Below are positions 24,630 through 34,140 of a stretch of DNA of 43,668 nt, piece by piece (within the stretch, counting starts at the first letter, position 1; each line of letters starts with the position of its first letter). The stretch spans positions 1-43,668 of the forward strand of contig JAUNSJ010000032.1 in NCBI GenBank assembly GCA_030539295.1. The letters are read 5' to 3'. Made by a program: the position numbers and the translations under genes. This stretch comes from Planctomycetia bacterium. GTDB lineage: Bacteria > Planctomycetota > Planctomycetia > Pirellulales > Thermoguttaceae. The notes beneath the pieces were generated by a model. The model saw nothing but the letters and a program-made list of their open reading frames with translations. It was not told the origin of the DNA and made no database searches.

Positions 24630-26714
24630 ATGAGTCGAGAACTGGAAAAGATAAGAAATATTGGCGTTATTGCGCACATCGATGCGGGCAAGACGACCGT
24701 GACGGAGCACATGCTCTTTTATTCCAACTATGTGCATCGTGCCGGAATGGTCGATAGCGGGACGACGGTTACCGATTTCGACCCGGAAGAGCGTGAGCGC
24801 GGCATAACAATTCGCGCGGCCTGCGTGACCTTTAACTGGCGAGACTGCTGTTTCAATCTGATTGACACGCCAGGCCACGTCGATTTTACCGCCGAAGTCG
24901 AACGATCCTTACGCGTACTCGACGGGGGAATTGTTATTTTCAGTGCTCGCGAAGGCGTCGAGGCTCAAAGTGAAACCGTCTGGCGACAGGCGGACAAATA
25001 CCATGTTCCCCGAATTGCCTTTATCAACAAGATGGACCGCGAGGGAGCCGATTTTTACGGGACGGTGCTTGAAATAGAAAAACGTTTAGGAGCCAAACCG
25101 ATTATTATCTCCATTCCGGTGGGGCAAGGTCCGCCTCATGTTCCCGAGGCGTTTCGTGGTACAATCGACCTGATTGCCATGAAGCAGCTCACCTACACGA
25201 ACACGAAAACAGGCGGCGAGGTTCACACCGCAGATATCGACGCCGATATGCTGGAGGAAGCGCAGCATTATCGCGAAAAACTGCTCGACGACCTGTCTCT
25301 CTACAGTGACGAACTCACGGAACTGCTCCTGGCCCAAGAGACCATTTCTGAAGAGATGATTCGCGGCGTACTTCGCGAGGCAACTCTTTCGGATATGGCC
25401 GTTCCGGTTCTTTGCGGTTCTGCTCTTGACGGCTTGGGCGTGCAGCCGGTCATGGATGCCGTCTGCTACTATCTGCCGTCGCCGGCCGACGTGCCGGATG
25501 TCCAGGGGCGTGACCCATCCCGCCCAGACGACCCGGAGACACAGCGTGCTCCCGACCCCAAAGCACCCTTCTGCGGACTCGTCTTTAAAGTCAAGGCGGA
25601 CAAACATGGCGACCTCTTCTTCCTGCGTGTTTATTCCGGTACGCTCAAGGCAAATTCACGCATACTCAATCCGCGAGAGAACAAGAAGGAAAACGTGCCT
25701 CAACTCTGGCGCATCCAGGCGGACCACCGGGAACAGATACAAGAGGTGGAAGCAGGCGACATTTGCGGCGTGATTGGCTTGCACTTCAGTGTGACAGGCG
25801 ACACGCTGTGCGATCTTAAATACCCCATTGTTCTGGAGCAGATAAGCTTTCCGGAAACCGTCATATCCATGGCCATTGAACCGGAATCGGCCGATGAACA
25901 CAAGAAGCTCACCGGCGTTCTCGACCTTATGCGTCGACAAGACCCCACGTTTCGTGCCACGATCAACGAAGAAACAGGACAAACTCTCATCAGTGGTATG
26001 GGCGAACTTCATCTGGAAGTCATAAAGAATGAGCTTTTACGCGAGCATAAAGTCAAAGTGCGTGTCCATCATCCTCGCGTCAGCTATCGGGAATCGATAC
26101 AGAAAGCCGTTGAGGTCGAAGGAACATGCCAGCGTACCCTCGGCGGGACACGTCACTTTGCAAAAATCCAAATGAGAATGGAACCGGTCTTGTCCGATTC
26201 CCAAGCCGTGGAAATTGCTTACGATTGTAACGACGAAGCCTTCAAACCGGAATACAAAAATATTGTCCTCGAATCCCTTCGGGAGGAGAGTCAAGGCGGC
26301 GGTCAGCTCGGATATCCACTCATCTCCGTCCGCATGGTTGTCACCGGTGGCGAATTCAGTGACACGGAAACGACAGAAGTCGCGCTACGCATTGCCGCCT
26401 CCGACGTCTATCGCAAAGGACTCGAAGCGGCTGGCATTGTCCTGCTCGAACCCATTATGAAGCTCGAAGTTGTTACGCCCGACGAATATGTCGGCGATAT
26501 TGTAGGCGATCTGAATCAGCGACGCGGTGTCGTTACGCAAACGCACAATCGTGGCAAACTGACCGTCATTGAGTCGGAGACCCCCCTTTCGAATCTGTTC
26601 GGATATTCCTCCGCCGTCCTCAGCCTGTCCAAAGGACGCGCCAGTTCCTCTATGGAGCCGTTAAAATATCGACCCGCCGCTCCGGAGGTCCTCAAAAGCT
26701 TTATGCTTGATTAA
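24630..26714 (+). CDS. Elongation factor G paralogue
   Basis: The 694-residue GTPase has all EF-G domains. G1 is AHIDAGKTT (about 15-23), switch I ends RERGITI, G3 is DTPGH and G4 is NKMD. Domain II, domain III, domain IV (about 475-600, with RVSYRESI) and domain V follow. The G-domain stretch VEAQSETVWRQADKYHVPRI resembles the mitochondrial EFG2/spirochaete-planctomycete extra EF-G group more than canonical FusA. It may therefore be the paralogue devoted to translocation or ribosome recycling; which one is inference. No tufA, rpsL or rpsG gene adjoins it, unlike the str operon. Two ATGs stand side by side (24627 and 24630), and the AGGTG site fits the second better. Confidence 0.9.
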   Translation: MSRELEKIRNIGVIAHIDAGKTTVTEHMLFYSNYVHRAGMVDSGTTVTDFDPEERERGITIRAACVTFNWRDCCFNLIDTPGHVDFTAEVERSLRVLDGGIVIFSAREGVEAQSETVWRQADKYHVPRIAFINKMDREGADFYGTVLEIEKRLGAKPIIISIPVGQGPPHVPEAFRGTIDLIAMKQLTYTNTKTGGEVHTADIDADMLEEAQHYREKLLDDLSLYSDELTELLLAQETISEEMIRGVLREATLSDMAVPVLCGSALDGLGVQPVMDAVCYYLPSPADVPDVQGRDPSRPDDPETQRAPDPKAPFCGLVFKVKADKHGDLFFLRVYSGTLKANSRILNPRENKKENVPQLWRIQADHREQIQEVEAGDICGVIGLHFSVTGDTLCDLKYPIVLEQISFPETVISMAIEPESADEHKKLTGVLDLMRRQDPTFRATINEETGQTLISGMGELHLEVIKNELLREHKVKVRVHHPRVSYRESIQKAVEVEGTCQRTLGGTRHFAKIQMRMEPVLSDSQAVEIAYDCNDEAFKPEYKNIVLESLREESQGGGQLGYPLISVRMVVTGGEFSDTETTEVALRIAASDVYRKGLEAAGIVLLEPIMKLEVVTPDEYVGDIVGDLNQRRGVVTQTHNRGKLTVIESETPLSNLFGYSSAVLSLSKGRASSSMEPLKYRPAAPEVLKSFMLD

Positions 26715-26792
26715 CCCAATATTGTGTGGCCCTCGTTCTCGTTACGTGGGCCGTCCTTCCCCGTGTTTCTTTACTTACCAAAGGAGTTCGTA

Positions 26793-28310
26793 ATGAAAAA
26801 AATGTTTGTGTGTCTGACGCTCGCCGCTCTGCTCTTCTGCACTGCGGTCAATGCGGAAGTTCGACTTCCCAAGACTCTGACGTCCAATATGGTTCTCCAG
26901 CGTGACGTCCCGGTCAACATCTGGGGATGGTGTGCCCCGAACGAAGAAATCTCGGTTACCTTCGGCGATAAAAGCGTTTCTGTTAAGGGCGACGAATCAG
27001 GACACTGGCTGGCAACACTTCCCGCCTCGGAAGCGACCTGCGACGGCAAAGACCTGGTCGTTAAGGGCGAGAATGAAATTGTTCTCAACAACGTCGTGGT
27101 CGGCGAAGTCTGGGTATGCTCCGGACAAAGCAATATGGAACAGCCGCTGAATTCGTGGGGGCAGCCGCGTCTGTCCTGCACGGAAGAGGAACTCAAGGGT
27201 GACTACAGCAATATCCGGTTCAATCGTGTGCATCACGTTTTGGCTCCGGAAGAAGTCGAAGATATTCCCTCGGCCGGATGGCAGGTCTGTAAGGGCGGCA
27301 CGCAGGCCGGGTGCACCGCGTGCGGTTTCCATTTCGCCGTCCGACTTCAGGAAGAGCTTGGCGTTCCCGTTGGTCTGATCGATTCCAACTGGGGCGGCTC
27401 CAATATTAACAGCTGGATTCCCGCCGAAGGATGGAGTCTCTTGCCGGAACTCGCCGATGCGGCCAATGAAGTCGCGGGCATAAAGAAAACGTTGGACGAA
27501 CGTGAAGGCTACAGCACGCCGGCGACCGGTCTGAATCAGCAGGCGTTCGATGAACTTCATGTCTCTGGAAAAGGCGCCATGTATAATGCCATGCTGGCCC
27601 CTTGGAAAAACTACGCCTTCCGTGGCGCTATCTGGTATCAGGGCGAATCGAATGCAGGAGAAGGCGAATTCTATTATTTTAAACAGCGTGCCATGATTGA
27701 GCAATGGCGTAAGACTTTTAGTTGTGGTGAGTTCCCCTTCTACTGGTGTCAATTGGCGAATTTTCAGGCTGCCAGCGACGACCCCGCCGACTCTGGGGCA
27801 TGGCCGGCCTTGCGCGATGGCCAAACGAAATGCCTCCAGGTTCCCAAAACGGGTCAGGCCATTCTGATCGATATCGGAGAAGAAGGCGACATACACCCGC
27901 GTAACAAGTTCGACGTCGGAAATCGACTCGCGTTCTGGGCCCTCGTAAAGGACTATGGAAAAGAAATGCCCTATGCCAGTCCGCTCTTTAAAGAACTTAA
28001 AATTGACGGCAATAAAGCCATTGTTACGTTCGACTGCGTTGGCAGTGGGCTTATGGTCGGTAAGAAAGAAGGACGTGGCCCCGCGCTTCAGGATGAAAAT
28101 GGCAAGCTGAATCGGTTCGCCATTGCTGGCGCCGATGGCAAATGGTTCTGGGGCGATGCGGTTGTGACCGGCGCGGATACCGTCGAAGTCACTTCTGCCA
28201 ACGTAGCCGAACCCGTTGCCGTTCGTTACGCCTGGCAAATGAACCCAACCGGCTGCAATCTCTATACGAAGGACGGGCTCCCCGCGACCCCGTTCCGGAC
28301 CGACAAGTAA
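26793..28310 (+). CDS. Secreted sialate O-acetylesterase
   Basis: The enzyme removes O-acetyl groups from sialic acids on host glycans so that sialidases can act. The 505-residue protein has a signal peptide (about 1-19, ending NA), an N-terminal jelly-roll-like region, then the SGNH-type esterase: CSGQSNME carries the nucleophile serine (about residue 111), IWYQGESNAG is block III (about 282), and DIHPRNK carries the catalytic Asp-His (about 365). All catalytic residues are present. The start at 26793 has AAGGAG at 6-nt spacing, and an upstream GTG reading adds a non-signal stretch. It lies 22 bp before the U32 gene, so co-transcription is possible though the functions differ. Confidence 0.92.
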   Translation: MKKMFVCLTLAALLFCTAVNAEVRLPKTLTSNMVLQRDVPVNIWGWCAPNEEISVTFGDKSVSVKGDESGHWLATLPASEATCDGKDLVVKGENEIVLNNVVVGEVWVCSGQSNMEQPLNSWGQPRLSCTEEELKGDYSNIRFNRVHHVLAPEEVEDIPSAGWQVCKGGTQAGCTACGFHFAVRLQEELGVPVGLIDSNWGGSNINSWIPAEGWSLLPELADAANEVAGIKKTLDEREGYSTPATGLNQQAFDELHVSGKGAMYNAMLAPWKNYAFRGAIWYQGESNAGEGEFYYFKQRAMIEQWRKTFSCGEFPFYWCQLANFQAASDDPADSGAWPALRDGQTKCLQVPKTGQAILIDIGEEGDIHPRNKFDVGNRLAFWALVKDYGKEMPYASPLFKELKIDGNKAIVTFDCVGSGLMVGKKEGRGPALQDENGKLNRFAIAGADGKWFWGDAVVTGADTVEVTSANVAEPVAVRYAWQMNPTGCNLYTKDGLPATPFRTDK

Positions 28311-28332
28311 GGAATAGAATCAGGATATTGCG

Positions 28333-30714
28333 ATGAAAATTATGGCCCCGGCCGGAGACGCCGAACGATTAATGGCCGCTATTCGTGGCGGTGCCGATGA
28401 AGTCTACATGGGTCTGACCGGCTTTGGTGCCCGGCGGTTCGCCAAAAACTTCCAGGTCGATGAATTCTGTCAGTCAATCGACCTGGCTCATCGCAATAAT
28501 GTGACCCTTCACCTTACCCTCAATACGATTCTCTCCGAGGCCGAACTTGATTCCGTCTTGCCCGACGTTTCTCGTTTGGCCGCGGCCGGACTCGACGCGG
28601 TTATCGTTCAGGATTTCGGCGTCGCGCGACGACTGCGCGAACTCTTACCAACTCTGCCTCTGTGCGCCTCGACTCAACTATCTTGCTCACGGCCTGACGA
28701 GGCTCAATTCTTACAGCAACAGGGCTTCAGCCGCGTTGTCCTCGCTCGCGAACTCGACTTCGATGAAATCAAGGCCATTCGCGACCAAAGTACAATCGAA
28801 CTGGAAGTCTTCACGTCCGGGGCACTCTGCCTGGGCGCAAGTGGAAAATGCTTCCTGTCAAGCTTTATTGGTGGGCGAAGTGGCAATCGTGGGATGTGTG
28901 CCCAGCCGTGCCGCCACCGCTATTTAATATCCCACCCCTCACAAAATTCGACTCCTGGCTATTATCTCTCTCTTGCCGACCAGTGGCAGGAACAGTCCGA
29001 ACTTGCACGTCTGTTCAGACTTGGGGTGGATTCCATCAAAATCGAAGGACGCATGAAATCGCCGGTCTATGTATACGAAGCGGTTCGCTATTATCGCGGA
29101 CTTCTTGACTCGCTTGAGGAAGAGGCGTCCGGCAAAAAAACGACATTATCGGGCAGAATTCGACGCGTCGTAAAAGATATGCCTGCGGACGACCTTTTCC
29201 CGTCGCAAATTGCGCCCCTGTTCAATCGGGGATATGCGAAAGGCTATCTGTACGAGCACGACCCCCACATCATTAATTCACAATTTTCTTCGAACTTTGG
29301 CGTCGAACTTGGCCCGGTGGAAGGAATGGGGATTCGACTTGAGCGAAAAGTTCGGCTCGGCGATGGTATTGTCTACCTGAACGATAAATTTGAAAAAATA
29401 TCCGGCGGCAACGTTAGTCAAATTGATGTTCTTGATGAACGAACACGGCGCCGATGCCGCGCTACGGAAGCAGAGGCCGGACGCGTCGTCTGTTTCGATT
29501 CACCGCCCCCACCCGACGCCGTCATTGTCTATAAAACCAACGATCACAGCCTGAATCGTGAACTGAACCATCGCATCGCGGAAACAAAACGCTATTGCCC
29601 CATAACGGTCAAGTTACAGGCCCATGTCGGAAAGCCTCTTTCCCTGACCCTTACGCATGCCCGCGCGACAATACAAAAAAATGCAACAACGCTCCTGGAA
29701 CCCGCTCGCAAAATTCCTTCGCCCGAAAATTCCACGCAGCAGGTTCTTTTCGCCGCGCTTGACCGCTTTGGTGACTCGCCCTTCTATCCCCAGGAACGGA
29801 TTGTGGATGCCGACGAAAATGTTTTTGTGCCCAAATCGTTACTGAATCAATTGCGACAGGAAGCGACTGCGGCCCTGGAAGAAGCCGTTCTCAATTCCTG
29901 GCGGCGACCGGAGCTTAACGCTCGAATCGTGCCTCCCAGTTCCCTTTTTGTCCACTCTCTTGCCAAGGCCAACACACCCAATTTTGAACCTGATTTCGTA
30001 CTCTCCGCTTGCGTTCGCACTCCGGAGCAGAGGCGTGTCTGTGAACAATTTGGAATCCCCAGAATTTACTCGCCGACTACACCACTTGCTGTCAATCGTC
30101 CGCAATATCCGGCAAACTCAAGTGCAACGGACCAAGCATTTGAACCGTTAGCCGGGACTCTTGATGAGGCTCTTCTTTTCGAATCGCGTGGGATTTCTTA
30201 TGCCTCCGACTGGACCTTTAATGTCGGTAATATCCACGCGGCTGCGTTCCTGATCGAAAGCCTCCCGAACTTGACAACGATCTTTCTTTCCCCGGAATTA
30301 TCTGCGAACGCTTGCGAACAACTGGCAAAAAACATACGTCGCTACATAGCAAGGCCGATTCGAATCGCGCTGCCGGTTTACGGTCGACTGACCGCCATGT
30401 TTACAAGAAAAACCCTCTTCGATTCCGAAGTCGTTCAGCTTCAGGACGAACTCGGGCATAATCTTCTCGTCGCAAAGAATAACTCCTGGTACCCCGAAGG
30501 CAAGGGCATGACCGGCAGTACCCTCTTTCTCGAAAATCCACTTGATATTCTCTGCACGCTCCCGAAATTGCAAAGCTGGAGTTTTAATGAAGCGCGACTC
30601 GATTTCACCTTTGAAGACGAGCAGGCAACTCTCGCTATTCTTGAACGCGCCGTCCGCCCAACTCGTGAGATCATGCCGCGATTCTCTTACGGATTTGAGC
30701 ATGGCATTTTCTAA
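28333..30714 (+). CDS. Peptidase U32-family protein with DUF3656 (RlhA/YdcP-like)
   Basis: The 793-residue protein starts with the U32 barrel (MKIMAPAGDAERLMAAIRGGADEVYMG) and has the family motif SIKIEGRMKSPVYV (about 230-245). Four cysteines at 166, 173, 189 and 193 sit where U32 proteins bind an iron-sulfur cluster. The long C-terminal part (about 330-790) fits the DUF3656/RlhA arrangement. Several U32 members, including RlhA (23S rRNA C2501 hydroxylation), are RNA-modifying and not peptidases, so that role is favoured here. It is cytoplasmic. The start at 28333 has no strong ribosome site (GGATATTGCG), and coupling to the upstream gene is possible. Confidence 0.87.
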   Translation: MKIMAPAGDAERLMAAIRGGADEVYMGLTGFGARRFAKNFQVDEFCQSIDLAHRNNVTLHLTLNTILSEAELDSVLPDVSRLAAAGLDAVIVQDFGVARRLRELLPTLPLCASTQLSCSRPDEAQFLQQQGFSRVVLARELDFDEIKAIRDQSTIELEVFTSGALCLGASGKCFLSSFIGGRSGNRGMCAQPCRHRYLISHPSQNSTPGYYLSLADQWQEQSELARLFRLGVDSIKIEGRMKSPVYVYEAVRYYRGLLDSLEEEASGKKTTLSGRIRRVVKDMPADDLFPSQIAPLFNRGYAKGYLYEHDPHIINSQFSSNFGVELGPVEGMGIRLERKVRLGDGIVYLNDKFEKISGGNVSQIDVLDERTRRRCRATEAEAGRVVCFDSPPPPDAVIVYKTNDHSLNRELNHRIAETKRYCPITVKLQAHVGKPLSLTLTHARATIQKNATTLLEPARKIPSPENSTQQVLFAALDRFGDSPFYPQERIVDADENVFVPKSLLNQLRQEATAALEEAVLNSWRRPELNARIVPPSSLFVHSLAKANTPNFEPDFVLSACVRTPEQRRVCEQFGIPRIYSPTTPLAVNRPQYPANSSATDQAFEPLAGTLDEALLFESRGISYASDWTFNVGNIHAAAFLIESLPNLTTIFLSPELSANACEQLAKNIRRYIARPIRIALPVYGRLTAMFTRKTLFDSEVVQLQDELGHNLLVAKNNSWYPEGKGMTGSTLFLENPLDILCTLPKLQSWSFNEARLDFTFEDEQATLAILERAVRPTREIMPRFSYGFEHGIF

Positions 30715-30746
30715 CCCCGGCAGTAGACCTACAAAAAACTTGTACG

Positions 30747-32621
30747 TCAGGAATTGCCGCCCTTTGTGACGTTGCCCGGACCGTGCCAAACTACCGCGAG
30801 CATGGTTATGTCGTCGGACTGTTCCGCCTTCTTCCGATAGAACTTGACCTCCGACTCAACGTGGATGAGTAGCTCCGTGGGCGACATGGTCAAAACTTTG
30901 GGCGAATTGAGCAGGTCAAAAAGTCGTGTCTCACCAAAAAGTTCTTCCGACTCGTTAAATGCTTCCGTAACGCCGTCCGTATATAGGAATATGGCATCGC
31001 CTGGCAAAAGCTGTTGCACCGTTTCCTCGTATCGCATTTCCGACGCGATTCCCAGAACGCAACCACCCTTCTCATTCAGCCACTGGTACCCCTCCGCACC
31101 GTGACGCATCAGTGGAGAATTGTGACCGCCATTAACATAGGTAAGTTTGCCCGTACTGATTTCCAAAACACCTATAAATGCGGTAACAAACATAACCGCG
31201 TCGTTCGTCGCGCACAAACTCGCATTGGTTCGGTCAAAGGTTTCGTTCGGTTCCATACCCGTTTTTGCATAATTGTTTATCAGCGTCTTCGTGGTCATCA
31301 TGAATAGTGCCGCAGGTATGCCCTTACCGGAAACGTCAGCAATAACAAAAGCGAGATGGTCGTCGTCCACCAGGAAAAGGTCATAAAAATCACCACCGAC
31401 AACTTTTGCCGGGTTACTCGACGCGAAAATATCGAATTCATTGCGGTCCGGAAACGGTGGAAATACTTTCGGCAGCGCAGATAGTTGTATTTTATGAGCC
31501 AGCTCCAATTCCCGGTCGAATCGCTTTGCCGCTTCGTCTGCCAGTTTCTTTAATGCCTCCACGGTCTGATTTATGCCCGCGGATAGTTCTCGAAATTCCC
31601 GGTTCGTCGATACTTCCACCTTCTCGTTCAGATTCCCGTCTGTAATGACTTTCAGCGAACGATTCACTTGGTAGATACCATTGATTACAATTCGTTGAAC
31701 CAAAGCGGAAACCAAAATAAAGACAACGCCAAATAAGACGAGATGAGCAACAGTTAGCTCCAGCGCAAGGTCGTCGCGATTCGCGTACATCTCATTCTGC
31801 GGCAAGATACCGATAAGAGTCAAATCGTCCACGTGATCATGACAGCAAAGATATTCTTCTCCTTGTACCTCGGCGGGGAAAGGGTCGACGTTACTTAAGA
31901 TTTTTTTGTAAGAGATACCACATTGATCTATGTTCTTACCGATCAGTTTCGTGTCCTCGGCGCTAATGACTTTATCATTATGGCAAATAATAATCCGTCC
32001 ATTATTGCCAATGCGCATTCCAATTGTCAGGTTGGCAATATCAGTAAGCTTTATGGCTTCCACGAGCCGTTCCGGAGTGTATGCCACCTGCACAATACCA
32101 GGCGTGTCGCGCCGCGCGACTCCCGTGTATTGAATCAGTTTATCGCCGGCGCCCTGCTTTTGTATGTCCTGTACCAGTTCAAAATTCGGGTCCTTTATCG
32201 CCGGCATAAAAACCCGCGACTGCTCCGATGACGCCATGTCGTATTGCTTGTACGCCTCCATCTGCGGATAGCTCGCGACGAGAATGCCCTTGCCGTCGGA
32301 GATATGCAGCTCATCAACCTCTAAATCGTGCGCGATTCTGACAAGCTCTTCTTCTTGATGCACCAAGTCCGGATCAAGACGTATCATTTCCGCAAGAGAT
32401 CTCGCTTTCATTCTCGCTTCCGATTCCACCATTTGCCGAACACGGGTCAAATTCTCATTATTGATTTGCAGTTGTTCCCGGGCATCTTGAAGTCGCAGAT
32501 GAATCAAATACTGCGCGTTACGCCGTGATTGCATCGTCTGAAAGAAGTAAGAAAGAAAAAAAATCACCACAAATGCTAAAGCGACAAAGGCAAAAAGCCA
32601 TTTTTGAAATGTTTCCCGCAT
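30747..32621 (-). CDS. Membrane-bound SpoIIE/PP2C-type serine phosphatase with an extracellular sensor and HAMP domain
   Basis: The 624-residue signalling protein has a first membrane helix (about 8-28), a coiled linker, a Cache-like extracytoplasmic sensor (about 70-280), a second helix (about 287-309), a HAMP domain (about 310-365) and a SpoIIE/RsbU-type PP2C domain (about 385-620). Metal-binding motifs are visible: VGGDFYDLF, DVSGKGIPAALFM, FLYTDGVTEAF and QSDDITMLAV. Such proteins dephosphorylate anti-anti-sigma factors, so it probably links an external ligand to a partner-switching cascade. No anti-sigma partner is encoded nearby. The start at 32621 follows AAAGGTGGGACCA and is preferred over 32675. 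Confidence 0.93.
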   Translation of the reverse strand: MRETFQKWLFAFVALAFVVIFFLSYFFQTMQSRRNAQYLIHLRLQDAREQLQINNENLTRVRQMVESEARMKARSLAEMIRLDPDLVHQEEELVRIAHDLEVDELHISDGKGILVASYPQMEAYKQYDMASSEQSRVFMPAIKDPNFELVQDIQKQGAGDKLIQYTGVARRDTPGIVQVAYTPERLVEAIKLTDIANLTIGMRIGNNGRIIICHNDKVISAEDTKLIGKNIDQCGISYKKILSNVDPFPAEVQGEEYLCCHDHVDDLTLIGILPQNEMYANRDDLALELTVAHLVLFGVVFILVSALVQRIVINGIYQVNRSLKVITDGNLNEKVEVSTNREFRELSAGINQTVEALKKLADEAAKRFDRELELAHKIQLSALPKVFPPFPDRNEFDIFASSNPAKVVGGDFYDLFLVDDDHLAFVIADVSGKGIPAALFMMTTKTLINNYAKTGMEPNETFDRTNASLCATNDAVMFVTAFIGVLEISTGKLTYVNGGHNSPLMRHGAEGYQWLNEKGGCVLGIASEMRYEETVQQLLPGDAIFLYTDGVTEAFNESEELFGETRLFDLLNSPKVLTMSPTELLIHVESEVKFYRKKAEQSDDITMLAVVWHGPGNVTKGGNS

Positions 32622-32794
32622 TGGTCCCACCTTTCTGAACAGGGGCAAAAATTCCATCGGAACGGGGTTACACACAACGACATAAGTTCATAAGATAGTA
32701 TAACAGCAAAAACACGTTGTGTAAAGGGAGGGACCCGCCGCTGCTCTGCGTCAGATACGCACCTAAATCGCGTATCTCCTCAGGTCGAGCCATG

Positions 32795-34129
32795 TCAATA
32801 GAGCGCAGCGGCAAGGTAAAAGGAGCCAGCGGCACAAAGCAGTTCGTCTTCAGAGGCACACTTCTTCCAAGTCTCAACCGCAACATGCGGGTCACTCTGA
32901 CAGACAATCTGTGGCTTAAACTTGCAACAATGGTTCCGTGCAAGCTCCGCCAGCTCACCTGCGGGCACCGCGCGCACCGTGCCCGGCGACTCCGTGCATA
33001 TCACCGTATGAAAAACCGGGAAAAACTCCGCGAACATGCCTTGAATATCTTTGCCACGTGAGGACGCGAACAGAAGTGTCTTGCCATATTCCGGCCATTC
33101 ACTCGTGACCGTATCGCACAAGGCCGCCACGCTCGACCTGTTGTGCGCCCCGTCCAAAATAATGAGCGGTACGCGTGAAATCAATTCGAGACGTCCGGGC
33201 AGATGCACTTCTGCCACCGCCTCGTTAAATTCCTTAAAGGACACGTTCGCCTCTGGCAGCTGACACAAAGTTTGCCACGCTGTTTCCGCATTCCACTTCT
33301 GATGTCGACCCACCAGACCCAATTTCATTTTCGCAATGGGTTCGGATACACCTGTGACCTGCCTCATCGGGGCCCGCTTCTCTTGCGCCTTTTGTTCGAT
33401 TAGGGCACGAATCATCGCCACGTCGTTCGGTGTAATTACGTGAGGGCCGTCCTCGGACGATTCATCGTCACAGAAAAGAAGCGACGACCCCACCCCGGAG
33501 ACAACAGGCACACCCTCTTTAATGATTCCGCATTTCTCCATTGCGATCGAGTCGAGCGAATTCCCCAATTGCTCCATGTGGTCCCATGCAATACTCGTAA
33601 TAACACTCACAACAGGCCGGCATACGTTGGTCGCGTCGAATCGACCGCCAAGGCCTGTCTCCAATACAACATAATCACATCCCATCTGTGAAAAAATGTG
33701 AATGGCAACCAGAAATGACCATTCAAAAAAAGTCAAGGGATCCGCCTCATTTGAAAATTCCGTCCACTTATCCGCCAAATGGAGCAGAGTATCCGCAAAC
33801 AGGTTCGCGTCGATATTCTCGCCATTGACCTGAAACCGCTCCAAAATTGAATGAAGGTGTGGCGACGTAAACAGCCCTGTCTTGTGCCCTGCCCTTTGCA
33901 AAGCGGCGGCCAGAAATGCACAGACCGAACCCTTACCTTTCGTACCCGCCACATGAATAATCTTCAGCTCGCGGTCTGGAGCTCCTGTAAAATCCAAAAA
34001 ACTTCGCACACGGGCCAGGTTCACTGCCATCTGCTCGTAGGGAATGGTAATAAACGTCTCGTAATTCGTTCGACTATAAAGGTACTCCATTGCCTCGTCG
34101 AAATGATTCGTGTCCTTATCGAAATCCAT
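32795..34129 (-). CDS. folC: Bifunctional folylpolyglutamate / dihydrofolate synthase FolC
   Basis: FolC joins glutamate to dihydropteroate and extends folate polyglutamate tails, using ATP, in the cytoplasm. The 444-residue protein shows the Mur-ligase-like ATP loop GTKGKGSVCAF, the family block LFTSPHLHSILERFQVNG, ETGLGGRFDATN and the C-terminal-domain start ILDGAHNRSSV. The ATG at 34129 lies 11 bp after the upstream gene's stop. A GTG at 34144 overlaps that stop (GTGA) and would add five residues, so translational coupling is possible either way. Its placement after a giant hydrolase gene has no evident metabolic logic. Confidence 0.93.
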   Translation of the reverse strand: MDFDKDTNHFDEAMEYLYSRTNYETFITIPYEQMAVNLARVRSFLDFTGAPDRELKIIHVAGTKGKGSVCAFLAAALQRAGHKTGLFTSPHLHSILERFQVNGENIDANLFADTLLHLADKWTEFSNEADPLTFFEWSFLVAIHIFSQMGCDYVVLETGLGGRFDATNVCRPVVSVITSIAWDHMEQLGNSLDSIAMEKCGIIKEGVPVVSGVGSSLLFCDDESSEDGPHVITPNDVAMIRALIEQKAQEKRAPMRQVTGVSEPIAKMKLGLVGRHQKWNAETAWQTLCQLPEANVSFKEFNEAVAEVHLPGRLELISRVPLIILDGAHNRSSVAALCDTVTSEWPEYGKTLLFASSRGKDIQGMFAEFFPVFHTVICTESPGTVRAVPAGELAELARNHCCKFKPQIVCQSDPHVAVETWKKCASEDELLCAAGSFYLAAALY

Positions 34130-34140
34130 TAGAGTTTCTC

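Noticed and set aside
26997..28238. 413-codon open frame antisense to the sialate O-acetylesterase gene
   Set aside because: It is the shadow of a GC-rich, strongly conserved gene; its product has no domain and no ribosome site.
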